Source of the DNA: JAGNNV01 sp031412915
GTDB taxonomy: Bacteria; Acidobacteriota; Vicinamibacteria; Fen-336; JAGNNV01
Length of the DNA stretch: 64,000 bases
Assembly: GCA_031412915.1 (NCBI GenBank)
Contig: JANODX010000054.1
Span: forward strand, 1-64,000
Direction of reading: 5' to 3'
The first letter of the stretch is position 1, and each line of letters starts with the position of its first letter. Under the pieces are notes generated by a model that saw only the letters and a list, made by a program, of their open reading frames with translations, was not told where the DNA came from and searched no databases. Position numbers and translations under genes: made by a program. Positions 43,495 to 52,840 of the stretch are shown piece after piece.

Positions 43495-44592
43495 ATGGCG
43501 AAGCGAAGAACCAGTCTCCTGGTATTGAGTCCCTATCCGACTGGCCATGTTCCCGGGCAACGATTTCGAATCGAGCAATGGCAGGACGAGCTCGAAACAT
43601 ACGGAATCGATTGCACTTATCTCCCTTGTGCCGATCCGGCATTGATGCGGATACTCTTTTCTCCCGGACACACTCTCTCGAAAGCCTACGGAGTGCTGCA
43701 GGGCAGCCTGCGACAGTGGCGCCAACTGAATCTGCTGCCGCATTCGGACGTGGCACTCGTGTACCGCGCAGCTTCGCTGGCCGGCCCCCCCCTTCTGGAG
43801 CGAACGCTGAAGAGAAAGAAGATACCGTTCATTCTCGATTTCGATGACGCCATCTTCCTCCTCAACTCATCTCCCGCAAATCGGTGGTCGTCGTGGCTCA
43901 AGTTTCCGAAGAAGACCAAGACGCTCTGTAAACTCAGTTCGCACGTCACGGTCGGTAACTCCTACCTGGCAGATTGGGCGAAAGGACACAGCCCACGGGT
44001 GACGGTCATACCCAGCAGTGTCGATTTGAGTCTTTTCCCGGTCAGAGTCAGAACACGACACCCCCGGGACGGAGTGATCGTGGGCTGGACTGGCAGTCAC
44101 ACCTCTCAGGCCTATTTGGAGGCCGTTGCGCCAATGCTGACGAGGTTTCTCGCAGCAAATCCTGGCACCCGGTTGCGGGTCCACTCCGACCGCCCCCCGG
44201 CACTTCCTGGGATCACCCATGAATGGAGACCATGGAATGCGGAGACCGAGGCGGCTGAGATTTCGGCGTTCGATATCGGCATCATGCCGATGCATGAAGA
44301 CCTGTGGTCGCGCGGCAAGTGCTCCATGAAGGCGCTTCTCTATATGGCCGCTGGAAGTGTAGCTGTGTGCTCACCTGTTGGTCACAACACCGAAGTGATT
44401 CAGAACGGGGTGAACGGTGTCCTCGCCGCAACAGAAGGGGAATGGATCGAAGAGCTCTCACGGCTTGTCAAAGATGACACCCTTCGGGCGGTGTTGGGTA
44501 CCGCCGGGCGCTCGACCGTCGAGAGTCGGTTCTCGCAAGCGATCTGTGGCCAATCCTTTGCACGCGTCGTCCACGCACTGGTTGCGGATTAA
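43495..44592 (+). CDS. GT4-family glycosyltransferase
   Basis: 365 residues. N-terminus LLVLSPYPTGHVPGQRFRIE, typical of a GT4 subgroup in exopolysaccharide loci; IPFILDFDDAIFL with an acidic loop; SHVTVGNSYLADWA; VIVGWTGSHTSQAYLEAVA; and the donor site RGKCSMKALLYMAAGSVAVC. Start ATG at 43495. Four bases separate it from the following methyltransferase gene, so the two are co-transcribed. Confidence 0.88.
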   Translation: MAKRRTSLLVLSPYPTGHVPGQRFRIEQWQDELETYGIDCTYLPCADPALMRILFSPGHTLSKAYGVLQGSLRQWRQLNLLPHSDVALVYRAASLAGPPLLERTLKRKKIPFILDFDDAIFLLNSSPANRWSSWLKFPKKTKTLCKLSSHVTVGNSYLADWAKGHSPRVTVIPSSVDLSLFPVRVRTRHPRDGVIVGWTGSHTSQAYLEAVAPMLTRFLAANPGTRLRVHSDRPPALPGITHEWRPWNAETEAAEISAFDIGIMPMHEDLWSRGKCSMKALLYMAAGSVAVCSPVGHNTEVIQNGVNGVLAATEGEWIEELSRLVKDDTLRAVLGTAGRSTVESRFSQAICGQSFARVVHALVAD

Positions 44593-44595
44593 CTC

Positions 44596-45441
44596 GTGCT
44601 CCTTTACCAAGCGCCACCAACCGGGGCAGTTCTTCACCGAGGCGCGTCAATCGCCAGTTTCGACACGGCCGGACCAAACCTGGACACCGAAATTGTTGAG
44701 TCGTTCGGATCCGAATGGAAACGGTTCGCGTGGTTCTCCGACTCAGCGATTGAGGTAGCGGGCGCGGAGTACTTCGACGTCGTTCCCAAAGAGCTTTTGG
44801 CGAATGTGGGGCACGCTCTCGCTGCGGGGTGCGGTTCTGGGCGCTGGTCGCGGTATCTGTCGACCCGTGCCGGATTCGTGGAGTCCATCGACCCGTCCGA
44901 GGCCGTGCTCGGCGCCTCGGGACTCAACCGGGACCGGCCCAATGTTCGATGCCTTAGCGTTATCCACCATCTGCCCGACCCGACACTTGCCCTCCGCCGC
45001 GTCGTCCAGAAAGTGAGACTAGGCGGCCACGTCCTCGCATACGTCTGTTACAACCTAGATCATCGGGGACCCTTTTATCGGGGCTTGTTTCTTCTCGCTG
45101 ACTGCATACGCCGCCGCGTCTCCCGGCTGCCGCCTCCGATGAAGGCTTGGGTTTGCGATGCGCTTGCGTTCTCGCTCTATGTTCCCTTGATCACGCTGTC
45201 GCGAACGGTGGCGCACTTGTCGGGCCGCCGCGAGGCGACGGAGGGGTTTCCTCTGACCTATTACCAGAACAAGAGTCTGCGGGACATAAGGACGGACGCG
45301 CTGGACCGATTCGGCACTGCGGTTGAACGGCGGTTCACTCGGGAGGAGTTCGTCGCCATGATGGGGGCTGCGGGTCTCGCAGATGTCACGGTGTCGCCAC
45401 GGGCCCCGTTTTGGCATGCGTTGGGACGACGGGCCTTCTAG
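44596..45441 (+). CDS. Class I SAM-dependent methyltransferase with internal deletion
   Basis: 281 residues, GTG start. The core resembles Methyltransf_11-type enzymes (AAGCGSGRWSRYL motif I; SVIHHLPDPTLALRRVVQK; VRLGGHVLAYVCYNLDHRGP). However, LNRDRPNVR runs directly into CLSVIHHLPD, so the usual 20-25 residues containing the acidic motif II (the DLPF..SFD-type segment) are missing. The frame is kept. It may be a recent inactivating deletion. The C-terminal half (LTYYQNKSLRDIRTDALDRF) is complete. Confidence 0.78.
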   Translation: MLLYQAPPTGAVLHRGASIASFDTAGPNLDTEIVESFGSEWKRFAWFSDSAIEVAGAEYFDVVPKELLANVGHALAAGCGSGRWSRYLSTRAGFVESIDPSEAVLGASGLNRDRPNVRCLSVIHHLPDPTLALRRVVQKVRLGGHVLAYVCYNLDHRGPFYRGLFLLADCIRRRVSRLPPPMKAWVCDALAFSLYVPLITLSRTVAHLSGRREATEGFPLTYYQNKSLRDIRTDALDRFGTAVERRFTREEFVAMMGAAGLADVTVSPRAPFWHALGRRAF

Positions 45442-45470
45442 GTGCTCGCCCCAGGACTTCAACGCAATCG

Positions 45471-46634
45471 ATGACTCGCATCCTGCGCGTCTTCTCGCGC
45501 CTCAACATCGGCGGACCCTCGCTCCACGTGATACACCTCAGCGCGGGGCTCGTGGGTCACGGCTTCGAGACCCGGTTGGTCGTCGGACAGGCCGACGAAC
45601 ACGAAGGCGATTTCCTCGACCTCGCCCAGAGCCGCGGCGTCGTCCCTGCGGTGTTTCCGGAGTTCGGCCGCGCCATCCGCCCGCTCGACGACCTGCGCGC
45701 GCTGTTCAACCTCTATCACCTGATGCGGCGGGAACGACCGTCGATCGTTCACACTCACACTGCGAAGGCCGGCGCTCTGGGCCGGGTCGCAGCCCGACTG
45801 GCCCGGGTTCCCATCGTGGTTCACACGTATCACGGTCATGTCCTCTCCGGCTACTTTCATCCTCTGGTCAGCACCTTCTTTCGCGGAGTCGAGCGCGCTC
45901 TCGCACCGGGGACCGACGTCCTGCTCACGGTCTCCGATTCGGTCAAGGACGACCTGGTGCGGCTTGGCGTAGCACGCGCCCAGCGTGTGCGCGTTCTGCC
46001 GCTGGGCCTTGACCTTCAGCCGCTCGCCGGTTCCCTTCCCCGGGGAGCCCTGAGGAACGAGGCCGGCTGGACAAGCGCCGCGAGGGTCGTCGGAATTGTC
46101 GGTCGGCTGGTCCCGATCAAGGATATCGACACCTTCATCGAGGCTGCATGCATTCTGGCATCGACAACGGATGACGTCCGCTTCGCCGTGGTGGGCGACG
46201 GGGAGGAACGCGCACGACTGGAGGCGCGTGCCAAGCCCATCCTTGGCGACCGGATCCGTTTCTTCGGATGGCGAAAGGACCCGCTCGGCGTTTTCGGGGA
46301 TCTGGATCTGGTCGTGAACACGTCCTTGAATGAAGGCACCCCGGTGGCGCTCATTGAGGCGCTCGCGGCCGGCCGGCCGGTAGTAGCCACCGCGGTCGGC
46401 GGCACTCCTGATCTTCTCGAAGGCGGGCGCTTCGGCGCTCTGGTGCCGGCACGGTCGCCGGAAGAAACGGCCCAGGCCATTCAGGCGGCATTTGACTCGC
46501 CCGCGACGGCCTTACGAATGGCGGCTGAAGGACAAGTTGCGGTGTTGAAGCGTTATTCGGTGGCGCGCCTGCTCGAGGACATGGCCACCCTCTATCGCGA
46601 GCTCCTGGCCCGGCACGCCGGCAGGCTTCTCTGA
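45471..46634 (+). CDS. GT4-family glycosyltransferase
   Basis: 387 residues from MTRILRVFSRLNIGGPSLHV, the N-terminal loop of EPS GT4 enzymes. Other motifs: IVHTHTAKAGALGRVAARLA, VVHTYHGHVLSGYFH, VVGIVGRLVPIKDIDTFIEA and the EX7E-type donor site NTSLNEGTPVALIEALAAGR. It lies upstream of the core polymerase/export genes and is likely in the same operon. It probably adds an early sugar of the repeat unit. Confidence 0.9.
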   Translation: MTRILRVFSRLNIGGPSLHVIHLSAGLVGHGFETRLVVGQADEHEGDFLDLAQSRGVVPAVFPEFGRAIRPLDDLRALFNLYHLMRRERPSIVHTHTAKAGALGRVAARLARVPIVVHTYHGHVLSGYFHPLVSTFFRGVERALAPGTDVLLTVSDSVKDDLVRLGVARAQRVRVLPLGLDLQPLAGSLPRGALRNEAGWTSAARVVGIVGRLVPIKDIDTFIEAACILASTTDDVRFAVVGDGEERARLEARAKPILGDRIRFFGWRKDPLGVFGDLDLVVNTSLNEGTPVALIEALAAGRPVVATAVGGTPDLLEGGRFGALVPARSPEETAQAIQAAFDSPATALRMAAEGQVAVLKRYSVARLLEDMATLYRELLARHAGRLL

Positions 46635-46746
46635 TGAAAGACCACGAAAGCAGCGGGTCGCAACGGTCAAAACCTGTTCCGATCGGGCGAGCCGGATCGA
46701 GTTGGGGTCGATCGGGTTTGTCGGCCACGGCGCGTAAGCTTTGAAA

Positions 46747-47979
46747 ATGAGCGGGGCTGATCTAGCGGCGGCGCGGTTGATGCGCGCCGCCTTCATGCTG
46801 CGCGTGATTGCCGTGGTTCTCATACATTTTTTCGCCCGTCCAGAAATCTTCGCCCCCGACGAAACTACCTACAATTCCCGCGGAGAACTCCTGGCCAGTT
46901 ACTGGAGAGGTGAATTCCCGATAAACCCGACAACAGCGTGGCAAGGAGAGACTTTGGGTTTCTACTACGTTGTCGCGGCCCTCTATTTTCCTTTCGGGCA
47001 GCTTCCGCTGCTTCCGAAACTTCTCAACGCCTGGATCGGATCGCTCGCCGTTCTCGAACTGTTTCGCTTGACTCGGACCATCAGCGGGAGTGAAACCGCG
47101 GCGCTACGGGCGGCGAAGTTCATGGCGTTCTTCCCTTCCATGATTCTGTGGTCGTCTTTGATGATTCGCGACGTCTGGGTTCAGTGGCTTCTCGTCCGCA
47201 TGGCCAAAGAGATGGCCGAACTGAAGGGAAGGCTCATCCCCAGCCGGATTGCCTCCCTGGCTCTCCTGATCTGGGGAATCACTCTCTTCAGGTCGTACCT
47301 CTTCTTTGCCGTGCTGGGACCGTTCGCCTTGTCCTTCTTCCTGAGCCGGTCGAAGGACGTCATGCGAAATCTCGTCCTCGGATCTTTTCTGGCCCTGGGG
47401 CTTGTCTACGCCGGAGCGCGGCCAAGGGGGGAAGGAACCGCGGAGAAAATCCAGACTTTCGACCTCGTGGAATTGCAGCGACTTCGTGCGTGGAGTTCGA
47501 GTACGGTGGTGGCCGAATCCGGCTTTGCCAGCGACGCGGACGTTTCCACGGTCGGCGGAGCCCTGGGCGTCCTTCCCACCGGCCTGGTGTATTTCTTCTT
47601 CGCGCCGTTTCCCTGGCAGATCGGCTCGATCAGACAGTCGCTGGCCATACCCGAAGCCCTTTTCTTCTACACCCTGGTTCCCTCCATCGTCAGCGGCCTC
47701 CTTTACTTGTTCCGGACCCGGCTCTTCGAATCGGTCGGCGTCCTGCTCGTGACCATGACCGTCACTTTCGGCTACGCCATCGGGCAGGGCAACGTGGGCA
47801 CGCTCTATCGGCACAAGGCGCAGGTCATCGGCTTTTACTACGCCTTTGCCGCCATCGGTAGAGAAGACCGGCGCCGAGGGCAAGCCCGAGCGCGATCGCC
47901 GGTCTACCCGCTGCAACCGAGAGTTCCCTTGCGCGGGGGGACGGTGGCGGCATACTCCGGCCCGACCCGCGAAACCTAG
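46747..47979 (+). CDS. Multi-pass membrane protein, GT-C-like
   Basis: 410 residues with about 9-10 hydrophobic segments. An acidic DETTYNSRGELLASYW loop follows the first helix, reminiscent of the catalytic Asp/Glu loop of GT-C glycosyltransferases such as ArnT and PMT. Position between a GT4 gene and the Wzy gene supports a role in sugar transfer at the periplasmic face or polymerisation, but the family is not certain. The Arg-rich C-terminal tail (from about 375) may be extended by DNA with few stops. Confidence 0.7.
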   Translation: MSGADLAAARLMRAAFMLRVIAVVLIHFFARPEIFAPDETTYNSRGELLASYWRGEFPINPTTAWQGETLGFYYVVAALYFPFGQLPLLPKLLNAWIGSLAVLELFRLTRTISGSETAALRAAKFMAFFPSMILWSSLMIRDVWVQWLLVRMAKEMAELKGRLIPSRIASLALLIWGITLFRSYLFFAVLGPFALSFFLSRSKDVMRNLVLGSFLALGLVYAGARPRGEGTAEKIQTFDLVELQRLRAWSSSTVVAESGFASDADVSTVGGALGVLPTGLVYFFFAPFPWQIGSIRQSLAIPEALFFYTLVPSIVSGLLYLFRTRLFESVGVLLVTMTVTFGYAIGQGNVGTLYRHKAQVIGFYYAFAAIGREDRRRGQARARSPVYPLQPRVPLRGGTVAAYSGPTRET

Positions 47980-47994
47980 GGGCCCAACCACCGC

Positions 47995-49866
47995 GTGGAA
48001 GGGGACGCCAATCGGGGAGGGCCTACGGTTCGGGTAAGGGCAAGCGTCCCGGTTGAATTGATCGGCGAAGCCCTGCTGGTCGCGGCCCTCATCGTCGCCC
48101 CCTGGATCTATGGCGCGGTCGAAGACAGCGTTCGCTACGCTCTCTGCGCCATCGTGCTGGCCGCGACGGCGCTGTTTCTGTGGCCCGACCTGCGACGACA
48201 AAACCTCCCCAGTGGAATCGGCTTCGCTCTGGCCTTGCCGGCCTTTGCCCTGGTCCAATTAGTCCTTCGACAGAGTGTCGCTCCCGTACTCACCACCGAG
48301 GCCGCCCTCGTCGGTTTCTCGATGGCCATGGTCTGGGCCGCGGTCGATTCGCGTGTGGGTTCGGCCTCGACGAACACCAGCCGACGGCTGGCCATAGCAC
48401 TCCTCGCGGTGTGCGCGTCCGAGTCCGCTTTCGCGGCGTTCCAATGGTCGACAGATCGGAGAGCGTTGTTCGGGCAGAGGAGCGAACTGCAGACTGCGCC
48501 CTTCGGCTCCTACGTGAATCACAACAACTTCGCGGGTCTGGTGTCGCTCGCCGTGCCGCTCGCCATTGCCATGGCCATCGGCGACCTGAGGCGTTCCGGG
48601 AAACTGACACCCCGGGGCCTCGGCCTTATGGGCCTGGCCTGTGGTTTGGCCATCACCGTCTTCGCCAGCGGCAGCCGAGGCGGCGCCGTTGCTCTGGTCT
48701 TCGGCCTCATCGCGCTTTCGGGGATTTCAGGAAGGCTCAGGCACCGGGAGCGGCAAGACAGACGCCGTTCGCGGATGGCCGCCTTTCTGGTGGGTGCTGC
48801 CATCCTTCTGGTCGCCATTCTGGCCATCCCCGCTTCGACTCGCACTCGACTCGTCCACCTCTTCGACCCGGGCGGATCCATGGTCTATCGCGTCGACATC
48901 GGCCTCGCCTCCTGGCAGGCGTTCCTGAAACGGCCTCTTCTCGGTTCCGGACTTGGCGCTTTTGCCGATGCGGCGACACCGTTCAAGAGAGGGCACGGCG
49001 ATGTTCGTTCCGAGCGGGCCGAGGCCGACCTGATCGAGTTCGCGGTGGAAGGAGGGGTAGGGCTCGTCCTGGCCCTGCTTGGGTTCGCCTGGTTCGCCTG
49101 GACATCGGCCAGGGTGGAGATGGACCAGGGTCGGGACCGGAGCGGGAAGTGGCTGCGAGCCGGCGCTCTCGCCGCGTGCGCCACCATGCTGTTTCACTCT
49201 CTCTTCGACTTCGGTTTCAGAATCCCCGCGAACGCGCTCGCTTTCGCGGTTCTCCTCGGCATCGCCACCGCGGGCTCGACGGGTGTCAAGGCCGGCAGTG
49301 CGTTTCGTTGCCGCGCTTTGGTCGGCCTGCTCGGCCTCCTCGCGGTCGCCTGCGCCTATCGAAGCGTGGGCGCCGCCCGCGAACGAGCGGCTCTCGTCCG
49401 AACAACTCCGGAGAGTCGTCTCGACGCTTTACAGAGCCTCGTCGATGCCCACCCGTATCTCGATCGCGCCCGTCGTCAAAGGGGCCTCGCCTGGATGTCG
49501 CTTGCCTACAGTCGCGGTGAGTACGACCCCCTCCGACTGCGGCGGGCGAACGCCGATCTGCAGGCCGTGGTCGACGCCCGGCCGCAGTGGGGGGAAGCCC
49601 GAGCCGACCTTGCCTGGGTCAAATACTACGAAGGCAAGACCGCCGAGGCCAGGACCCTAATGCTCCAGGCTACAAGCACCGATCCGACGCACATGGGAAT
49701 CGGGATCGGTTATGCCCAGGTGCTGGCGTGGTCGGGCGATACGTTCGCCGCCATCGAGGAAGTGTCGCGCCTTCGAAAGGTGAATCCCGCGTGGCCCCGG
49801 GCGAGTGCTAGGGATCTGGCCTCTTCATGGACGCGGGATGCTTCAATTCTCTCGAGTATTCCCTAA
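47995..49866 (+). CDS. O-antigen polymerase/ligase (Wzy_C) with C-terminal TPR-like region
   Basis: 623 residues, GTG start. About 11-12 membrane segments in residues 20-450, with the Wzy_C periplasmic-loop pattern SYVNHNNFAGLVSLAVPLA, ASGSRGGAVALVFG, and GSGLGAFADAATPFK. The last 180 residues form helical TPR-like repeats (VDARPQWGEARADLAWVKYY, EGKTAEARTLMLQATSTDP). It is either the repeat-unit polymerase or a ligase; being next to Wza/Wzc favours polymerase. Confidence 0.87.
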   Translation: MEGDANRGGPTVRVRASVPVELIGEALLVAALIVAPWIYGAVEDSVRYALCAIVLAATALFLWPDLRRQNLPSGIGFALALPAFALVQLVLRQSVAPVLTTEAALVGFSMAMVWAAVDSRVGSASTNTSRRLAIALLAVCASESAFAAFQWSTDRRALFGQRSELQTAPFGSYVNHNNFAGLVSLAVPLAIAMAIGDLRRSGKLTPRGLGLMGLACGLAITVFASGSRGGAVALVFGLIALSGISGRLRHRERQDRRRSRMAAFLVGAAILLVAILAIPASTRTRLVHLFDPGGSMVYRVDIGLASWQAFLKRPLLGSGLGAFADAATPFKRGHGDVRSERAEADLIEFAVEGGVGLVLALLGFAWFAWTSARVEMDQGRDRSGKWLRAGALAACATMLFHSLFDFGFRIPANALAFAVLLGIATAGSTGVKAGSAFRCRALVGLLGLLAVACAYRSVGAARERAALVRTTPESRLDALQSLVDAHPYLDRARRQRGLAWMSLAYSRGEYDPLRLRRANADLQAVVDARPQWGEARADLAWVKYYEGKTAEARTLMLQATSTDPTHMGIGIGYAQVLAWSGDTFAAIEEVSRLRKVNPAWPRASARDLASSWTRDASILSSIP

Positions 49867-49967
49867 AATGAACCGCGCGTTCTGTTTCCCTTCGGAAACT
49901 TCGCCAAACCAGGGAATCCGCATGTCGGTGTCGTGCCCGAGAACGTTCGCGGTTCGCTCGAAATTCC

Positions 49968-51047
49968 ATGACCCCAGCCGCCATCTTCGCCATCCCCCTG
50001 CTCACCGCCCTCGGCGCCGCCGCACTGGTGCCCGTGGCGCAATTGCTGGCTAAGCGAATTGGAGCGATCGATCACCCGGGGACGAGAAAGATCCATAGGG
50101 CGCCCATCACCAGGCTCGGAGGCATTGCGCCCGCCCTGGTCTTCTGGGGGTTCGTGGGGTTCGGCTTCCTGGCGTTGACCGAACCGTTTTTTCAAGGGCT
50201 CCTGGGCAAGGGCCTTCAGGACGCGCCGTCCGTCGGGCCGAAGCTTCTGGGCGTGCTTCTCGGCAGCGCCATCGCCTTCGCGACCGGACTGACCGATGAC
50301 GTCTTCGGAAGCCGTTTCCCGGTGTGGGGCAAGGCCCTGGGTCAGATTTCCGCCGCTCTTTGTGTCGTCATCGGCGGGGTTTCCACGAGTTTCCTTCCCC
50401 ATCCGGGGTTGAACGTCCTCTTGACGGTTTTCTGGCTGGTCGGGATCACGAACGCGTTCAACCTGCTCGACAATATGGACGGTTTGGCTTCGGGGGTCGC
50501 TCTGGTCGCGAGTTCTGTTCTTCTGGTCAATGCTCTTTCGTCGGGCGAGCAGCTGATTGCCGCCCTCACCCTGGCCTTCATCGGAGTTCTCGCGGGTTTT
50601 CTGTTTTTCAATTTCAACCCCGCCACGATTTTTCTGGGCGACTGCGGGAGCCATTTCGTCGGTTTCGTGATCGCCTCGATTCTCCTGCTGGACCGGTACG
50701 CCACCAGCGCCAGCAGTTCCTACTTTCCCGTGCTGATGCCGGTTCTCCTTCTCGCCGTTCCGATCATCGATACGACCACGGTGGTGGTCATCCGAATTCG
50801 GGAGGGTCGGCCCATCTATGTGGGCGACAACCGCCACCTTTCCCATACTTTGGTGGCGCGCGGTTTCTCTCAGCGAGGGGCCGTGCTCCTCATCTATCTG
50901 GTGACCCTGTGTTTCGGGCTTTCCGCCTTGCCGCTCCGCGACGCCTCGGTGCCTGAGACTTTTATCGTCCTCGCTCAAGCCTTCTGCTTCGTTGCAGTTA
51001 TTCTGCTTCTGATGTTCTCGGGAAATCGCCCCGTGGTGAAGTCGTGA
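49968..51047 (+). CDS. WecA/TagO-like undecaprenyl-phosphate sugar-1-phosphate transferase
   Basis: 359 residues, about 10-11 membrane segments, MraY/WecA (GT4-type PNPT) fold. Signatures: DHPGTRKIHRAPITRLGG, GLTDDVFG with the catalytic Asp pair, NAFNLLDNMDGLASG, FLGDCGSHFVGF and the RHLSHTLV cytoplasmic loop. It starts repeat-unit synthesis by moving HexNAc-1-phosphate from UDP-sugar to undecaprenyl phosphate. The stop overlaps the barrel gene's GTG (GTGA). The 101-bp gap before it has no gene. Confidence 0.93.
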   Translation: MTPAAIFAIPLLTALGAAALVPVAQLLAKRIGAIDHPGTRKIHRAPITRLGGIAPALVFWGFVGFGFLALTEPFFQGLLGKGLQDAPSVGPKLLGVLLGSAIAFATGLTDDVFGSRFPVWGKALGQISAALCVVIGGVSTSFLPHPGLNVLLTVFWLVGITNAFNLLDNMDGLASGVALVASSVLLVNALSSGEQLIAALTLAFIGVLAGFLFFNFNPATIFLGDCGSHFVGFVIASILLLDRYATSASSSYFPVLMPVLLLAVPIIDTTTVVVIRIREGRPIYVGDNRHLSHTLVARGFSQRGAVLLIYLVTLCFGLSALPLRDASVPETFIVLAQAFCFVAVILLLMFSGNRPVVKS

Positions 51048-52840
51048 TCCTTTCCGTCCTCGGACTGTTCGCCACCTTCTTCGCTCAACCGGCTCCCGTC
51101 CCCGTTACCACCTACGTGGTCTCGATCCTGAATGAACGTGTGAGCGACGACATGGTCCTGCGCTTCGTCCTCAGTGGTCCGCCAGGCTCCTACTCGGCGA
51201 CCCGGGACGGCGACGCCATTCTGGTCCGAATCGCCGCGGAGGTTCTGCCCGGGCTCTCGATCCCCGCTTCGAGAGATCCGGTCCGCTCCCTGGCTCTCGG
51301 TTCCGAACCGGGTTTCAGTTTGCGGGTCAACCTGGCCGAGGGCTGGACCCATGAAATGGTGAGGGAGGTGTTTTCGCTGCGTCTGATTATGCGAAAACGC
51401 GCGGCGGAGGGGACGTCCGCGACACCCGTTCCCGGGTTGAGAGAACCCGAAACCGCCCCTTTGGCTTCGCCCGAACCGAGCCCGCGGCCAGCCGCCGACC
51501 CGGTGGCCGCGGATACGGCCGACTTGTACTCGCGACTCTTCCCTTCGACAACCGATCCTTCGGGTGGCCTGGGGACCACAGAGATTGGAAATTCGGAGAA
51601 TTGGTACTCCGACTTCCTGTGGCTCGGCCTTCAGGCGCGACCATGGGTTTCCGTGAGCTACGTCGACGGCAAGACGACGGAAATCCAGTCGAATTTCACG
51701 ACGGCCGACGCCTACTGGGTGGTGCAACCCAATTTGGGCCTTGGCTTCAGTCCCACCTTCTGGGGAGGCCGAGGCGGCCAGTGGACGATCAACTACACAC
51801 CACGCTTCCGCAGACAAGTGGATCTGAACCTTCCGCAACTCACCTCCCATTTCTTCGACGTCGGCCTCGATCAACCCATCGCCGCGGCGGGCTCGATCTA
51901 TGGGAACTACCATTTTTCGACGGGCGTGCTGGAAACCGAAGAAATCGACCCCGGCAGGGAGTACGGGATCGGCCTGAACCGGGTCGTCGACACGTCGCTC
52001 GAGCGCTTCCATCGAAACAGCCTGGGCCTCGGCATCCGGTTCGACTTCGTGGCCGACACCCAGGTGGACGTGAACGTGAGCAAGACCGCGGTCCGCTACG
52101 GCAACGAGCCCGGGGACGAGGCCTTTCAATACGGAGAGCGGGCGTTCTTCGACTACGACACCCGCACCCTCAACGCATCGCTGCGGCGCGGTTTTGGCGA
52201 GAGTCGTTTCCTCGGCCTCCTGTTCGGGGTGCACGACACGCCCACGCAGGAGGAACGAAAGCAGGTCGAGGGCCGCGGCTATTCGTATGGCGCTTCCTTC
52301 GAAGGCCCGATTACGGCGCTCACCACCGGTCGCCTTCTCTTTGGATACCGCACCCAGAAGAATCCAAACGCGGGTGCGGGGGGGCAGGAGTACGAAGACA
52401 TCACCTACGGGGCCCAACTCATGCGAGAAATCTCCGAGGACACCACGGTCGGCCTGGGCGCGGATCGGAAACTGTACGTGTCGGCCTACGAGGAGAATGG
52501 TTTCTATGTCGTGGACTCGCTTCGCGGTGACCTGAGTTCGAGGCTTCCCTTCGGTTTCTTCCTGCGGGGGAATGCGTCCTGGCAAAACAACAACTACAAG
52601 ACCAGCCCTCAGGCGAACACCGCCGCGGGCCCGCCCATCCTCAGAAAAGATCAGATCACGCTCTGGACGCTCGGACTGGCGCGGAACATCGCGCAGTGGG
52701 CCTTTCTTAGACTCGACTACACGTCCGAGCGACGGAACTCGAATCTCGACCGGTTCGACATCAAGACACGAGCTCTCAATTTCCAGTTGGGTCTGGGATT
52801 TTTCGGCAAGCCTCGGAATGCGGCTCCTTTGTCATGGTAA
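51044..52840 (+). CDS. Outer-membrane barrel protein with N-terminal AMIN-like domain
   Basis: 598 residues with a signal-like start (VLGLFATFFAQPAP). Residues about 25-125 look like an AMIN-type beta domain (VSDDMVLRFVLSGPPG ... VREVFSLRLIMRK). After a Pro/Ala linker, the rest alternates like a large barrel (WTINYTPRFRRQVDLNLPQ, SIYGNYHFSTGVLETEE, YTSERRNSNLDRFDIK) and ends in SW, an aromatic terminus as usual for the BAM machinery. It probably helps export or anchor the polysaccharide. Overlaps wza by 7 bp. Confidence 0.78.
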   Translation: MILSVLGLFATFFAQPAPVPVTTYVVSILNERVSDDMVLRFVLSGPPGSYSATRDGDAILVRIAAEVLPGLSIPASRDPVRSLALGSEPGFSLRVNLAEGWTHEMVREVFSLRLIMRKRAAEGTSATPVPGLREPETAPLASPEPSPRPAADPVAADTADLYSRLFPSTTDPSGGLGTTEIGNSENWYSDFLWLGLQARPWVSVSYVDGKTTEIQSNFTTADAYWVVQPNLGLGFSPTFWGGRGGQWTINYTPRFRRQVDLNLPQLTSHFFDVGLDQPIAAAGSIYGNYHFSTGVLETEEIDPGREYGIGLNRVVDTSLERFHRNSLGLGIRFDFVADTQVDVNVSKTAVRYGNEPGDEAFQYGERAFFDYDTRTLNASLRRGFGESRFLGLLFGVHDTPTQEERKQVEGRGYSYGASFEGPITALTTGRLLFGYRTQKNPNAGAGGQEYEDITYGAQLMREISEDTTVGLGADRKLYVSAYEENGFYVVDSLRGDLSSRLPFGFFLRGNASWQNNNYKTSPQANTAAGPPILRKDQITLWTLGLARNIAQWAFLRLDYTSERRNSNLDRFDIKTRALNFQLGLGFFGKPRNAAPLSW

